Shown here: in pieces, positions 5,780 through 13,283 of the stretch
Numbering within the stretch: position 1 is the first letter of the stretch
Layout of the letters: the number at the start of each line of letters is the position of its first letter
Origin: Candidatus Omnitrophota bacterium
GTDB lineage: Bacteria > Omnitrophota > Gorgyraeia > Velamenicoccales > Velamenicoccaceae
Length of the DNA stretch: 34,113 nt
Reading direction: 5' to 3'
Assembly: GCA_003451585.1 (NCBI GenBank)
Contig: DMEU01000010.1
Span: 1-34,113, forward strand
Translations under genes and position numbers: made by a program
Notes under the pieces: model-generated
Databases searched by the model: none
The model's input: the letters and a program-made list of their open reading frames with translations, nothing else
Told to the model about the DNA's origin: nothing

Positions 5780-6361
5780 ATGGATGTTCCTGATGAAGAC
5801 ATCCGGCTGATGCTTTTGTTCCAGGGCGGCGAGGCTTCTTGTTTTGAAGAGCTCGTGGAGCGCCACAAGAACAGGGTATTTAACCTAGCGTACAGATTTT
5901 TAGGTAATTCCCACGAAGCGCAGGATATCGCCCAGGAAGTCTTCATAAAGATATACCACGCAAAAGACACCTACCGGCCTCAAGCCAAGTTCACCACCTG
6001 GCTTTATATCATATGCAAGAATACGTGCCTGAAGGCATTACGCAAGAAAAAGCCTGCCGCTATATCCATAGATGATACCTTAGAGCTCGCGGAAGGTTCA
6101 GTCGCCCCACAGCTCGCGGATACCTCCACCCCATCCCCGTCAGCCTCTCTTTTAAACAGCGAAAGGGCATCGGTCATAAAAGAGGCGGTAGATTCTTTGC
6201 CGGCCAATCAAAAAATGGCGTTGGTCTTGTGCCGGTATGAGCAACTTTCGTATGAAGAAGCGGCCGAGGTCATAGGGTGTTCGGTTAAAGCTGTAAAATC
6301 CCTCCTGCACAGGGCAAAGATAAATTTAAAAGAGGGATTGGCCGCGTATCTTGAAAAATAA
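5780..6361 (+). CDS. ECF-family RNA polymerase sigma factor
   Basis: A 193-residue extracytoplasmic-function sigma factor. Region 2 is clear at about residues 20-90: FEELVERHKNRVFNLAYRFL, then the region 2.2 core DIAQEVFIKIYH and the 2.3/2.4 motif FTTWLYIICKN. A variable linker follows, then region 4 at about 130-185 with LPANQKMALVLCRYEQLSYEEAAE split over SL-P and the recognition helix SVKAVKSLLHRAK. The ATG at 5780 has a poor ribosome site. It is followed after 60 nt by a membrane protein, as in sigma/anti-sigma pairs. Two ECF-type promoters downstream (6373, 7403) are its probable targets. Confidence 0.92.
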   Translation: MDVPDEDIRLMLLFQGGEASCFEELVERHKNRVFNLAYRFLGNSHEAQDIAQEVFIKIYHAKDTYRPQAKFTTWLYIICKNTCLKALRKKKPAAISIDDTLELAEGSVAPQLADTSTPSPSASLLNSERASVIKEAVDSLPANQKMALVLCRYEQLSYEEAAEVIGCSVKAVKSLLHRAKINLKEGLAAYLEK

Positions 6362-6372
6362 TAAGTTTTTGC

Positions 6373-6400
6373 GCAACTTTTAAGCTATATACGGGTTATA
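6373..6400 (+). promoter_or_regulatory. ECF-type promoter before the putative anti-sigma gene
   Basis: GCAACTT (6373-6379), 15 bp, then GTTATA (6395-6400). The layout and spacing match the RpoE-like pattern GGAACTT-N15-GTCTAA. A second, closer match lies at 7403-7430 in the same locus. This makes the upstream sigma factor the likely reader. Confidence 0.5.
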
Positions 6401-6420
6401 TGTAGTAGGAGGGTTAAAAA

Positions 6421-6834
6421 ATGGATTGCCGGGAAGAAAAGGAATTATTTGCCAGGGCATGGGATCTATTGGATGATTATGCCGCACCTGAATTAAGCGA
6501 TGATTTTACCCATTCCCTGATGCGCAGGATATATTCGGAAGAAATAGAGAAGCAGAGGGCCGCTTCTTACGGCCTGCCCAGGTTCATTTTACGTCCCATC
6601 GTGCCGGTCCTGACCTCTTTTCTTGTTGTGGTCTTGACATTTACCATTTTCTGGAAAAGGCCGGCTCCGCCGGGTAGTTTGTCTAAGACGACATACGTCG
6701 AATCAACAGGCATAATAACGGACGACGAAGACATTATTAAAGACCTGGATATTATAGAGAATCTAGATCTGTTGGAGAATGTTAAATTGCTCACAGAGCT
6801 TGATATTATCGAGGAACTCAACGGCTCGACGTGA
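6421..6834 (+). CDS. Putative membrane anti-sigma protein with hexapeptide-repeat tail
   Basis: A 137-residue single-pass membrane protein directly after the ECF sigma gene, with a strong TAGGAGGG ribosome site. Residues 1-56 are a charged, helical cytoplasmic region that could bind sigma. No HxxxCxxC zinc motif of classic anti-sigma domains is present. Residues about 60-78 form the membrane helix. The outer tail (about 80-137) ends in five back-to-back six-residue repeats at 104-133 with the pattern [DK]-[IL]-[IL]-x-[DEN]-[LV], for example DIIENL and DLLENV. The anti-sigma role is inferred from gene position and topology. The repeat tail may be the periplasmic sensing or protein-binding part. 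Confidence 0.6.
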   Translation: MDCREEKELFARAWDLLDDYAAPELSDDFTHSLMRRIYSEEIEKQRAASYGLPRFILRPIVPVLTSFLVVVLTFTIFWKRPAPPGSLSKTTYVESTGIITDDEDIIKDLDIIENLDLLENVKLLTELDIIEELNGST

Positions 6835-6861
6835 TAAAAGAGGACAAATAGGGTGATTTTT

Positions 6862-7386
6862 ATGAAGATAGGGATTAAGACCATTATCGGTGTTATTATT
6901 CTTCAGTCAGCCGCCGTGTTTTTATTATCCACGGCCGCGTTGGCTCAAGAGGGCGCTTATCAGGAAAACCTTAGGCGCTGGAAAAGCCTGTCAGAGGAAG
7001 AGCGCCAGGAGATAAGGGAAAGGGCCAAGAGGTTGAGCTCCGAAGAGATAGGGCGGGCAAGGGAGTTGTCGGCTAAGTTGAAGAACATGCCTGAGGAGGA
7101 CAGGGAAAGGATAAAGGCCAATTATCAAAGATTTTATAGGCTGCCCCCAGAGAAGAGAGAGATCTTAAGGGAAAGATACCAGCGTTTTCAAAGGCTCCCT
7201 CCGGAAAAAAAGGAAGAATTCAGGAAGCGCTCCAGGGAGAGGGCTGAGGGTGGCCCTCAGAGGCGGCAGGACCTACGGCAGCGGGGCGAAGATATGACGG
7301 ATAACAGGGAGGATATCCAAGATAGGCGCCAAGGCGTTAGTGGCAGGCTCCAGGATTTCCGTGCTCGAAAGGCGCGGCAGAGGTGA
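6862..7386 (+). CDS. DUF3106-type exported arginine- and glutamate-rich protein
   Basis: A 174-residue exported protein resembling DUF3106. A signal peptide (about residues 1-28, ending STAALA) precedes a strongly charged helical body built on the W-x-x-L-S-x-E-E-R pattern: WKSLSEEERQEIRERAKRL, then two similar units around RLPPEKREILRER and RLPPEKKEEFRKR. The C-terminal tail (about 140-174) contains REDIQDRR-like text that resembles the heptad repeats of the next protein. ATG 6862 is chosen over GTG 6853 because AGGGTGA lies 5 nt before it. It probably acts in the periplasm as part of the ECF response. Similarity to ZraP/CnrX-type charged helical sensors is only architectural. Confidence 0.7.
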   Translation: MKIGIKTIIGVIILQSAAVFLLSTAALAQEGAYQENLRRWKSLSEEERQEIRERAKRLSSEEIGRARELSAKLKNMPEEDRERIKANYQRFYRLPPEKREILRERYQRFQRLPPEKKEEFRKRSRERAEGGPQRRQDLRQRGEDMTDNREDIQDRRQGVSGRLQDFRARKARQR

Positions 7387-7402
7387 AAGTTTGCTTCAAA
7401 GC

Positions 7403-7430
7403 GGAACTTTTTGAATAGAGCAGGGTTTAA
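7403..7430 (+). promoter_or_regulatory. ECF-type promoter before the DRRED-repeat gene
   Basis: GGAACTT (7403-7409), exactly 15 bp, then GTTTAA (7425-7430): one mismatch from the RpoE consensus GGAACTT-N15-GTCTAA. It lies in the 106-nt gap before the repeat protein and supports control by the sigma factor at 5780. Confidence 0.6.
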
Positions 7431-7492
7431 TTAAGTAGAGGATGTGGAGCGCGCTAAAAAAGGAAGATGAATCAAGAGAGGGGGATACAAAG

Positions 7493-8506
7493 ATGGGTAC
7501 GCGAAAAGCAATATTGTGGGCAGCAGGGGTTTTGGGTATCGGTTTATGCGCGGTTTCTCCTATGAATGTATTCGCGCAGGAGGAGGGGTCCGAAGAAACA
7601 GCTCCAACGAATTGGAAGCAGGAATTCAGGGCAGACGTTGAGCAGTTAAAGCAGCAGAGGGATAGTATAAAAAGCAACGCCCAGGCTGCAAGGCAGGGAG
7701 AAAAGGACCTGATCGGGCAAATGCAGGATGCGATCCAGGCAGGTGATTATGAAACAGCTAAATCACTAAGAGACCAGCTTCATGCCACACATCAGGAAAA
7801 TGTGGCCCAGATGAAGCAAGACAGGCAAGCGCTTAAAGAGGGCAGGCAGGAATTAAGGTCTGATGTAAAAGAGGCCCGTGAAAGCGGGGCTTTGCCGCCG
7901 AGAAAACCGTATCCTCCCAGGACGAATCCTCCTGGCGTAGGGGACAGAGTTGAAGACAGGTTTGACAGGCGCGAGGATGTAAGGGATCGCAGGGAAGACT
8001 TTCGTGACCGGCGTGAAGATGTGAGTGATCGCCGTGAAGACAGGTTTGACAGGAGGGAAGATATAAGGGATAGGCGCGAGGATATCCTCGACCGCCGCGA
8101 GGACAAATGGGATGCCACGCATAATTATCCCGAAGGTTCTCCTGCCTGGCGTAAGGATAAGGCAGAAGATATCCGTGACAGGCGTGAGGATGTAAAGGAT
8201 CGAAGGGAAGATGTGCGTGACCGCCGCGAAGACAGGTTCGACCGCCGCGAAGATGTCCGCGATCATCGGGAAAATAAGATGGACAGGCGTGAGGACAGGT
8301 TCGACCGCCGTGAGGATATTCGCGATCATCGTAAGAATCCAGGCAATGAGAGTATCCAGGGAGAAAAGAACAAAGGGAACCGAGGCGTAAGGGACCATGG
8401 TAAAGGAGAAGGCAGGGGCAAGGGGCAGGGCGGTATACACAGGGGTGGAAATCAGTCAGCAGGCCCCAGAGGCGGCGGTAATAGGGGCGGGCGCATAGGG
8501 TATTAG
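7493..8506 (+). CDS. Secreted DRRED heptad-repeat protein
   Basis: I do not recognise a family. The 337-residue protein has a signal peptide (about 1-28, ending NVFAQ) and a helical, glutamine- and lysine-rich region (about 35-130). Residues about 147-285 form a long polyampholyte of seven-residue repeats D-R-R-E-D-x-x, broken once by a segment with W, Y and P (ATHNYPEGSPAW). A glycine- and arginine-rich tail follows. The position after DRRED is usually V, I or F, or else K or R. The 21-bp units use different codons for the same residues, so the amino-acid pattern is under selection. ATG 7493 follows GAGAGGGGG at good distance; an in-frame ATG at 7442 lacks a ribosome site. A structural or buffering envelope role under ECF control is a guess. 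Confidence 0.7.
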   Translation: MGTRKAILWAAGVLGIGLCAVSPMNVFAQEEGSEETAPTNWKQEFRADVEQLKQQRDSIKSNAQAARQGEKDLIGQMQDAIQAGDYETAKSLRDQLHATHQENVAQMKQDRQALKEGRQELRSDVKEARESGALPPRKPYPPRTNPPGVGDRVEDRFDRREDVRDRREDFRDRREDVSDRREDRFDRREDIRDRREDILDRREDKWDATHNYPEGSPAWRKDKAEDIRDRREDVKDRREDVRDRREDRFDRREDVRDHRENKMDRREDRFDRREDIRDHRKNPGNESIQGEKNKGNRGVRDHGKGEGRGKGQGGIHRGGNQSAGPRGGGNRGGRIGY

Positions 8507-8527
8507 TTATCCCAAGAGAACCGGTTT

Positions 8528-8571
8528 AAACAATAGCGGCAACATATTATTCGGTTGCCGCTATTGTTTTT
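8528..8571 (+). terminator. Strong terminator ending the ECF locus
   Basis: A perfect 16-bp stem (8528-8543 with 8554-8569) with a 10-nt loop ends in a short T-run. It separates the sigma factor locus from the export operon. Confidence 0.85.
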
Positions 8572-8583
8572 AAGCGATTTATG

Positions 8584-8612
8584 TTGTAGCAGATTTTTGT
8601 TTACGATAAGAT
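8584..8612 (+). promoter_or_regulatory. Possible promoter of the tolC-macAB-like operon
   Basis: TTGTAG (8584-8589), 17 bp, then TAAGAT (8607-8612). Both boxes are imperfect. It lies between a strong terminator and the TolC-family start. Confidence 0.35.
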
Positions 8613-8638
8613 GATGACGAAAGGAAACAAGGGTCGAT

Positions 8639-9919
8639 ATGTTTAGAAAAGTTGGGAGACTGGCCTTCGCCTCTTTTTTGTCACTATCTATTTTTATTAT
8701 AGGGGCGGGGGCACAGGATGTCCTTACATGGCAGGATTGTATCAAAGAGGCACAGAAAAATCATCCTGACCTGATCTCAGCAGAAGAGGGCGTCAAGCAG
8801 TCCGAGGCCGCTAAAAAAATAACCGCCAGTACTCTTTTCCCTCAAGTAAACAGCAATGTAGGCGCGGCTACGGCAAAGACGACGAGCGATACCTCCACAA
8901 AGACCACCGATACATACACATACGGTGTTACCGCGACCCAATTGTTGTTCGATGCCGCAAAGACCGCTAATGACGTCAAGGCCGCCTCAGAAAATATCCA
9001 AGCCGCGCGGCATTCATACAGATTTACTTCATCGTTTGTGAGATTTCGCCTGCGCACAGCTTTTATAAATCTTTTAAAGGCCCAGGAACTGCTTAATATA
9101 ACCGAACAGATCAAAAAGATCAGAAGGGACAATCTTATTTTGATCGCTCTTCGCTATGAGTCAGGGCTGGAACATAAGGGCGCGCTCCTGACAGCCGAGG
9201 CGAACGTCGCCCAGGCGGAATTCGAAGTGACTCAGGCAAAAAGGGCGCTCGAGGTAGCGCAAAAAGAGCTTACAAAAGAGATGGGAAGGATACAATTTGC
9301 TCCTATGCGTGTAGAAGGGGCTTTTGAGGTCAACGATACCTCATCGGAAAAACCGGATTTCAAAGACTTTGTCGAGAAAAATCCGTCTTTAGGAAGGTCT
9401 GTTGCCAGGAGGAACGCGGCCTCTTTTGGCGTGAAAGCGGCACAGGCTAATTTTTTCCCTACGCTTTCGGCGCAGGCAGGAGCTAATAAGACGAGTTCCC
9501 GTTGGCTCCCGGAGAATGACCAGTGGAACGCGGCCCTGAGCCTGTCGTTCCCTTTGTTCGAAGGGTGGCTGAAATCCGCCGAGCTTGCAGGGGCAAGGTC
9601 TGTTTTTAACCAGGCGCGAGCAGATGAGCGAAGCACCAAGGACGGTGTCGTTTTGGCGCTTGAGCAGGCGTGGGCCGCGCTACAGGACGCGGCAGAAAAC
9701 GTGGATGTCCAGAAGAAGTTTTTGACCGCTTCCGAAGAGCGCTCAAAAATAGCCGAATCGCAGTATTCCCTTGGCATGATACAGTTCGATAATTGGACTA
9801 TAATAGAAGATGACCTTGTGAGGGCGAAAAAGGCTTTTCTGGATGCTCAAGCCGGGGCTATGCTGGCAGAGGCGGAGTGGATCCAGGCGAAAGGAGAGGT
9901 GTTGGAATATGCGCAATAA
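8639..9919 (+). CDS. TolC-family outer membrane channel protein
   Basis: A 426-residue outer membrane efflux protein. A signal peptide (about 1-25, ending GAGAQ) precedes LTWQDCIKEAQKNHPDL, the usual TolC-family N-terminus. Two outer membrane efflux repeats follow. The first includes long helices and LFDAAKTANDVKAA; the second includes FPTLSAQAGANKTSS and FPLFEGWLKSAELAGA. Such proteins form the trimeric exit channel for type I and ABC or RND pumps. Its stop overlaps the start of the membrane fusion protein gene, and MacB follows, so the three probably form one tripartite pump. Confidence 0.92.
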   Translation: MFRKVGRLAFASFLSLSIFIIGAGAQDVLTWQDCIKEAQKNHPDLISAEEGVKQSEAAKKITASTLFPQVNSNVGAATAKTTSDTSTKTTDTYTYGVTATQLLFDAAKTANDVKAASENIQAARHSYRFTSSFVRFRLRTAFINLLKAQELLNITEQIKKIRRDNLILIALRYESGLEHKGALLTAEANVAQAEFEVTQAKRALEVAQKELTKEMGRIQFAPMRVEGAFEVNDTSSEKPDFKDFVEKNPSLGRSVARRNAASFGVKAAQANFFPTLSAQAGANKTSSRWLPENDQWNAALSLSFPLFEGWLKSAELAGARSVFNQARADERSTKDGVVLALEQAWAALQDAAENVDVQKKFLTASEERSKIAESQYSLGMIQFDNWTIIEDDLVRAKKAFLDAQAGAMLAEAEWIQAKGEVLEYAQ

Positions 9920-10907
9920 AAAATCAATCGTTATAGTTATCGTGCTTCTGGCGTTAGCCGCGTCAGTGGTGTTTTTATATGCCAGGTTCAAGGCCGCGGG
10001 TTCAGGCGGCCAGATAACAAGTGAGATCTCTCCGGAAAGAGGGCTTATCCAAAGTGTGATCTCTACAACCGGTACGGTCCTGCCGAAGAACAGGCTTGAA
10101 GTGAAACCGCCTGTTAACGGCCGCGTTGATAGTGTTTTGGTGCGTGAAGGAGAGGCGGTCAGGGTATCCGACGTGCTTGCGTATATGAGCTCGACGGAAC
10201 GCGCCGCGCTGCTTGATGCCGCTCGCGGCAAGGGAGAGGAAGCTTTTAAATACTGGGAAGAGGCGTATAAGGCTATTCCGCTGGTCTCTCCCATCGACGG
10301 AGAAGTAATCGTGGCTACGATACAACCCGGCCAGACAGTGACCACTAATGATGCCGTGATCGTTCTGTCCGACCACCTGATAGTGCGGGCCAGGGTAGAC
10401 GAGACGGATATAGGCAAGATCGAGGCCGGGCAAGCAGCCACGATCGCGCTTGACGCGTATCCGGATGCCAGGATAAGCGCGCATGTCGAGCACATATATT
10501 ATGAATCAAAGACCATAAACAATGTTACGGTTTATGAGGTGGACTTGTATCCGGAAAAGATGCCGTTGTTCTTACGCTCCGGTATGAACGCTACCGTAGA
10601 TTTTATCGAAAAGAGCAAGGAAGATGTCCTCATCGTTCCTTTGCAGGCGGTCTTCAAGGAAAACGGCAACACCTATCTTTTGGTAAAGCCCAAAGGCGGC
10701 AAAGAGCCTATAAAGCGCAAAGTCAAGACAGGCATATCGGATTATAAGTTCGTGGAGATCGTTTCCGGGCTTGACGCGGAAGAAATGGTGGCCGTAAAGA
10801 TCAAGAAGTATGCCCTTCCCGCGAGCGCCGCCGGCTCAAACCCTTTTTCACCTTATGGCCAAAGGCGCCAGGACAGCCGTCAAACAGGAGAGCGCGAGAG
10901 AAGATGA
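9909..10907 (+). CDS. Periplasmic adaptor (HlyD/MacA family), short hairpin
   Basis: A 332-residue membrane fusion protein with an N-terminal membrane anchor (about 6-25). A first lipoyl half is seen at VKPPVNGRVDSVLVREGEAVRVSDVL and its partner half at PLVSPIDGEVIVATIQPGQTV. A beta-barrel domain and a membrane-proximal domain follow. The helical hairpin between the lipoyl halves is only about 30 residues, far shorter than in MacA, where it reaches the TolC channel. The C-terminus is an arginine- and glutamine-rich tail. ATG 9909 lies inside the end of the TolC gene, behind GGAGAGG. The stop overlaps the MacB start as ATGA. Confidence 0.88.
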   Translation: MRNKKSIVIVIVLLALAASVVFLYARFKAAGSGGQITSEISPERGLIQSVISTTGTVLPKNRLEVKPPVNGRVDSVLVREGEAVRVSDVLAYMSSTERAALLDAARGKGEEAFKYWEEAYKAIPLVSPIDGEVIVATIQPGQTVTTNDAVIVLSDHLIVRARVDETDIGKIEAGQAATIALDAYPDARISAHVEHIYYESKTINNVTVYEVDLYPEKMPLFLRSGMNATVDFIEKSKEDVLIVPLQAVFKENGNTYLLVKPKGGKEPIKRKVKTGISDYKFVEIVSGLDAEEMVAVKIKKYALPASAAGSNPFSPYGQRRQDSRQTGERERR

Positions 10908-12868
10908 TCGAGATAAAAAATGTGCATAAGGCTTATCGTATGGGGGGCCAGCCGGTCAAGGCGTTAGACGGGGTTTCTTTAAAGCTTGAACCGGGTGAGT
11001 TTGTCGCGATAATGGGGGCTTCCGGTTCAGGGAAATCCACCCTTATGCACGTCCTTGGCCTTTTAGACAGGCCTGATAGAGGCGAGTATTTATTGGGCGG
11101 CAAGCCGTTATCCGGCTTGTCCGACGAAAAGGTGGCCACCATCCGTAATTCAACAGTGGGGTTTGTGTTCCAGCAGTTCCACTTATTGCCTCGCATGACG
11201 GCTTTGGAAAATGTAGAGCTGCCTCTTGTATATGCCGGAAAACGTCATCTGGCCAAGAAGGCAAAGGAGACCTTGAGTGTGGTCGGTTTGGGCGACCGTA
11301 TGCTGCACCGCCCCAATGAACTTTCCGGCGGCCAGCAGCAGCGCGTGGCAATAGCGCGCGCCCTCATCAACGATCCGGCGATCATTATGGCCGATGAGCC
11401 TACGGGGAACCTGGATTCCAAGAGCCTCGAGGAGATAATGGGTATATTGCGGTCGTTGAATGAAGAGGGTAAGACCGTAGTTGTTGTCACACACGAGAAT
11501 GAAGTGGCGGCATACGCAAGGCGCGTCATTATCTTACGCGACGGCAAGATCATCTCGGATAAGAGGGCCGCGCCGGGTCATATGCCTGCTTCTTTTGCCG
11601 GTAAGGCGCTTTCCGAGGAACTGCCGGCAGCGGGCGCTTCAAAAGCGGGCGGGATAAAGGCGCTTGATTATTTTCGCCAGGCTGTCTCGGCCACAGTCTC
11701 GCATAAGATGCGCTCGGCGCTTTCTATCCTGGGGGTCTTGATAGGCGTGGCTGCCGTTATAGCAATGTTGGCGTTGGGCGAGGGAGCCAAGGCGAGCATC
11801 CAGAAACAACTGGCTTCATTGGGGTCGAATTTATTGGTCGTGCGCGCCGGCTCGCGTAAAGTGCACGGCATAGCGCAAGAAGCAGGTTCAGTGACGCGCT
11901 TCACATTTCAAGATGTAAATGCCATACGCAGGCTGGGGGACGAGGTCAAGAAGGTCAGTCCGTCCGTTTCAGGCAGGGCGCAGATCGTCTATGGAGCCAG
12001 CAATTGGAATACGCAGGTAACAGGTGTGGATGTCGATTATGCCCAAATGCGTGATTACATGCCGGAGGTAGGGCGGTTCTTTACCCAGGAAGAGGTTGCC
12101 GCTAGGGATAAAGTCGTGCTTTTAGGGCCTACCGTGGCTTATGAGCTTTTCGGCGGGCAGGACCCGGTGGACGAGACCGTCAAGATAAACCAGATAAACT
12201 TTAAGGTCATAGGTGTTTTGCCGGCAAAGGGCGCCACGACTTACAGGGACCAGGATGATATTGTCATGATCCCTGTTACGACGGCCCTGTTCCGCCTTCT
12301 AGGCAAGGAGTATGTCGACTCGATATACGTCGAGGCAAGGGATGCCGGATCTACGGAGGCGCTATTAGAAGAGATCGAGGCCATAATCATAAGGCAGCAC
12401 CGTATTACTAAAGACCGGGAAGATTCATTCGAGATACGCAATATGTCGGATATACGTGAGGTTTTTGAGTCCACGACGAAGACGATGTCCGTGCTTTTAG
12501 GCTGTATAGCCGCTATCTCTCTATTGGTAGGCGGCATCGGCATAATGAACATAATGCTGGTCTCGGTAACGGAGCGCACTCGCGAGATCGGCCTTCGCAA
12601 GGCTATCGGGGCGACAGATAAGGACATCATGACCCAGTTTTTAATAGAGGCGGTGCTTATGTCCTTTATCGGAGGAGTTGGGGGGATCTTTTTGGGGGCG
12701 GGCGCTTCTTCCCTGATCAATCTTTTGGCAGGCTGGAGCGTCAAGGTCACTGTTTTTTCCATCATGCTTGCGGCCTTCTTTTCTTTGGCGGTAGGCGTCG
12801 TATTTGGCCTATGGCCGGCAAAACAGGCCTCATCCTTAAGCCCCATTGAGGCGTTGCGGTATGAATGA
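10904..12868 (+). CDS. macB: MacB-type ABC transporter (ATPase-permease fusion)
   Basis: A 654-residue MacB-like protein. The N-terminal ATPase has Walker A GASGSGKS (38-45), the signature LSGGQQQR (140-147), Walker B IIMADE (160-165) and the switch H197. After a linker, the first membrane helix lies near 265-290, then the large MacB periplasmic core. An FtsX-type domain follows with three further membrane helices, including GGIGIMNIMLVSVTERTREIG, which is typical of the family. MacB drives a mechanotransmission cycle that moves substrates from the periplasm through TolC. Substrate cannot be read from the sequence; antibiotics, lipopeptides and haem precursors are known for relatives. It is translationally coupled to the adaptor gene. 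Confidence 0.93.
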   Translation: MIEIKNVHKAYRMGGQPVKALDGVSLKLEPGEFVAIMGASGSGKSTLMHVLGLLDRPDRGEYLLGGKPLSGLSDEKVATIRNSTVGFVFQQFHLLPRMTALENVELPLVYAGKRHLAKKAKETLSVVGLGDRMLHRPNELSGGQQQRVAIARALINDPAIIMADEPTGNLDSKSLEEIMGILRSLNEEGKTVVVVTHENEVAAYARRVIILRDGKIISDKRAAPGHMPASFAGKALSEELPAAGASKAGGIKALDYFRQAVSATVSHKMRSALSILGVLIGVAAVIAMLALGEGAKASIQKQLASLGSNLLVVRAGSRKVHGIAQEAGSVTRFTFQDVNAIRRLGDEVKKVSPSVSGRAQIVYGASNWNTQVTGVDVDYAQMRDYMPEVGRFFTQEEVAARDKVVLLGPTVAYELFGGQDPVDETVKINQINFKVIGVLPAKGATTYRDQDDIVMIPVTTALFRLLGKEYVDSIYVEARDAGSTEALLEEIEAIIIRQHRITKDREDSFEIRNMSDIREVFESTTKTMSVLLGCIAAISLLVGGIGIMNIMLVSVTERTREIGLRKAIGATDKDIMTQFLIEAVLMSFIGGVGGIFLGAGASSLINLLAGWSVKVTVFSIMLAAFFSLAVGVVFGLWPAKQASSLSPIEALRYE

Positions 12869-12877
12869 ATTTTTTTC

Positions 12878-12906
12878 TTGACAAATCAATCGTATTATTG
12901 TAATAT
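12878..12906 (+). promoter_or_regulatory. Promoter of the arsR-like gene
   Basis: TTGACA (12878-12883), 17 bp, then TAATAT (12901-12906). The -10 lies inside the palindrome at 12889-12912, so a repressor bound there would block RNA polymerase. Confidence 0.7.
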
Positions 12907-12912
12907 TACGAT
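12889..12912. promoter_or_regulatory. 24-bp palindromic operator (ArsR-type)
   Basis: The outer arms ATCGTA (12889-12894) and TACGAT (12907-12912) are perfectly inverted, and TATT/AATA pairs continue inwards: 10 of 12 positions match. AT-rich 12-2-12-like palindromes over the -10 are typical ArsR/SmtB operators. Confidence 0.65.
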
Positions 12913-12930
12913 ATAACGATGGAGGAGACT

Positions 12931-13203
12931 ATGTCGGATTATATGGAAAAAAGCGAGATATTGAAGGCCTTGGGCCACCCTGTTCGCTTAAAGATCGTAG
13001 ACAGCCTGCTTTCAAAAAATGAGTGTAATTGTAACGTAAAGAAGATGGTCTTGACGTTAGGCCTGCCGCAATCCACGGTTTCACAGCACTTAGGTGTATT
13101 GAAGTCGCGCGGCATAGTCAGTATACGCAAAGAGGGCGTAAGGACCTGTTACAGGGTTTTAGACAAAAGGGTCAAGGGTATAATAAGTGCGCTGCAAAAA
13201 TAG
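12931..13203 (+). CDS. ArsR/SmtB-family repressor
   Basis: A 90-residue winged helix-turn-helix regulator. The family layout is clear: EILKALGHPVRLKIVDSLL, then a recognition region around LGLPQSTVSQHLGVLKSRGI, then the wing VSIRKEGVRTCYRV. In the helix before the reader helix lies ECNCN with C32 and C34. This matches the position of the CxC metal or metalloid site of ArsR/CadC, so it may sense a soft metal or a thiol state. ATG 12931 is preferred to 12919 because GGAGG (12921-12925) lies 5 nt before it. It stands between two export modules and probably controls itself and the RND exporter downstream. The ligand is unknown. Confidence 0.88.
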   Translation: MSDYMEKSEILKALGHPVRLKIVDSLLSKNECNCNVKKMVLTLGLPQSTVSQHLGVLKSRGIVSIRKEGVRTCYRVLDKRVKGIISALQK

Positions 13204-13264
13204 GGACACATCCTATTTTCCCAGAGCCGGAATAGGCAGAAAAAATAGGATGTGTCCCTATTTT
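13197..13264. repeat. REP-like palindromic element, copy 1
   Basis: A perfect 23-bp inverted repeat: 13197-13219 pairs with 13242-13264, with 22 bp between. The arm contains TAGGGACACATCCTATTTT. The left arm overlaps the stop codon of the ArsR gene. A related element lies at 29292-29356 and shares the outer 13 bp AAAATAGGGACAC. Dispersed palindromes of this look often accompany REP-associated (Y1) transposases. It could also fold in RNA and reduce read-through into the RND gene. Confidence 0.75.
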
Positions 13265-13283
13265 ACAAAGAGCGGGGAGCGGT

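Noticed and set aside
7950..8340. Recent 21-bp DNA tandem repeat
   Set aside because: Units differ at many third codon positions, so this is a protein-level repeat.
7853..8440. 195-codon minus-strand frame opposite the DRRED repeats
   Set aside because: It mirrors the repetitive coding strand, which has a signal peptide, a ribosome site and selected residues. The reverse frame has none of these.
9743..10495. 250-codon minus-strand frame
   Set aside because: It spans the junction of the TolC and adaptor genes on the opposite strand. Both plus-strand proteins have clear families.
12241..12846. 201-codon minus-strand frame
   Set aside because: It is antisense to the FtsX-type domain of MacB, whose reading frame is certain.
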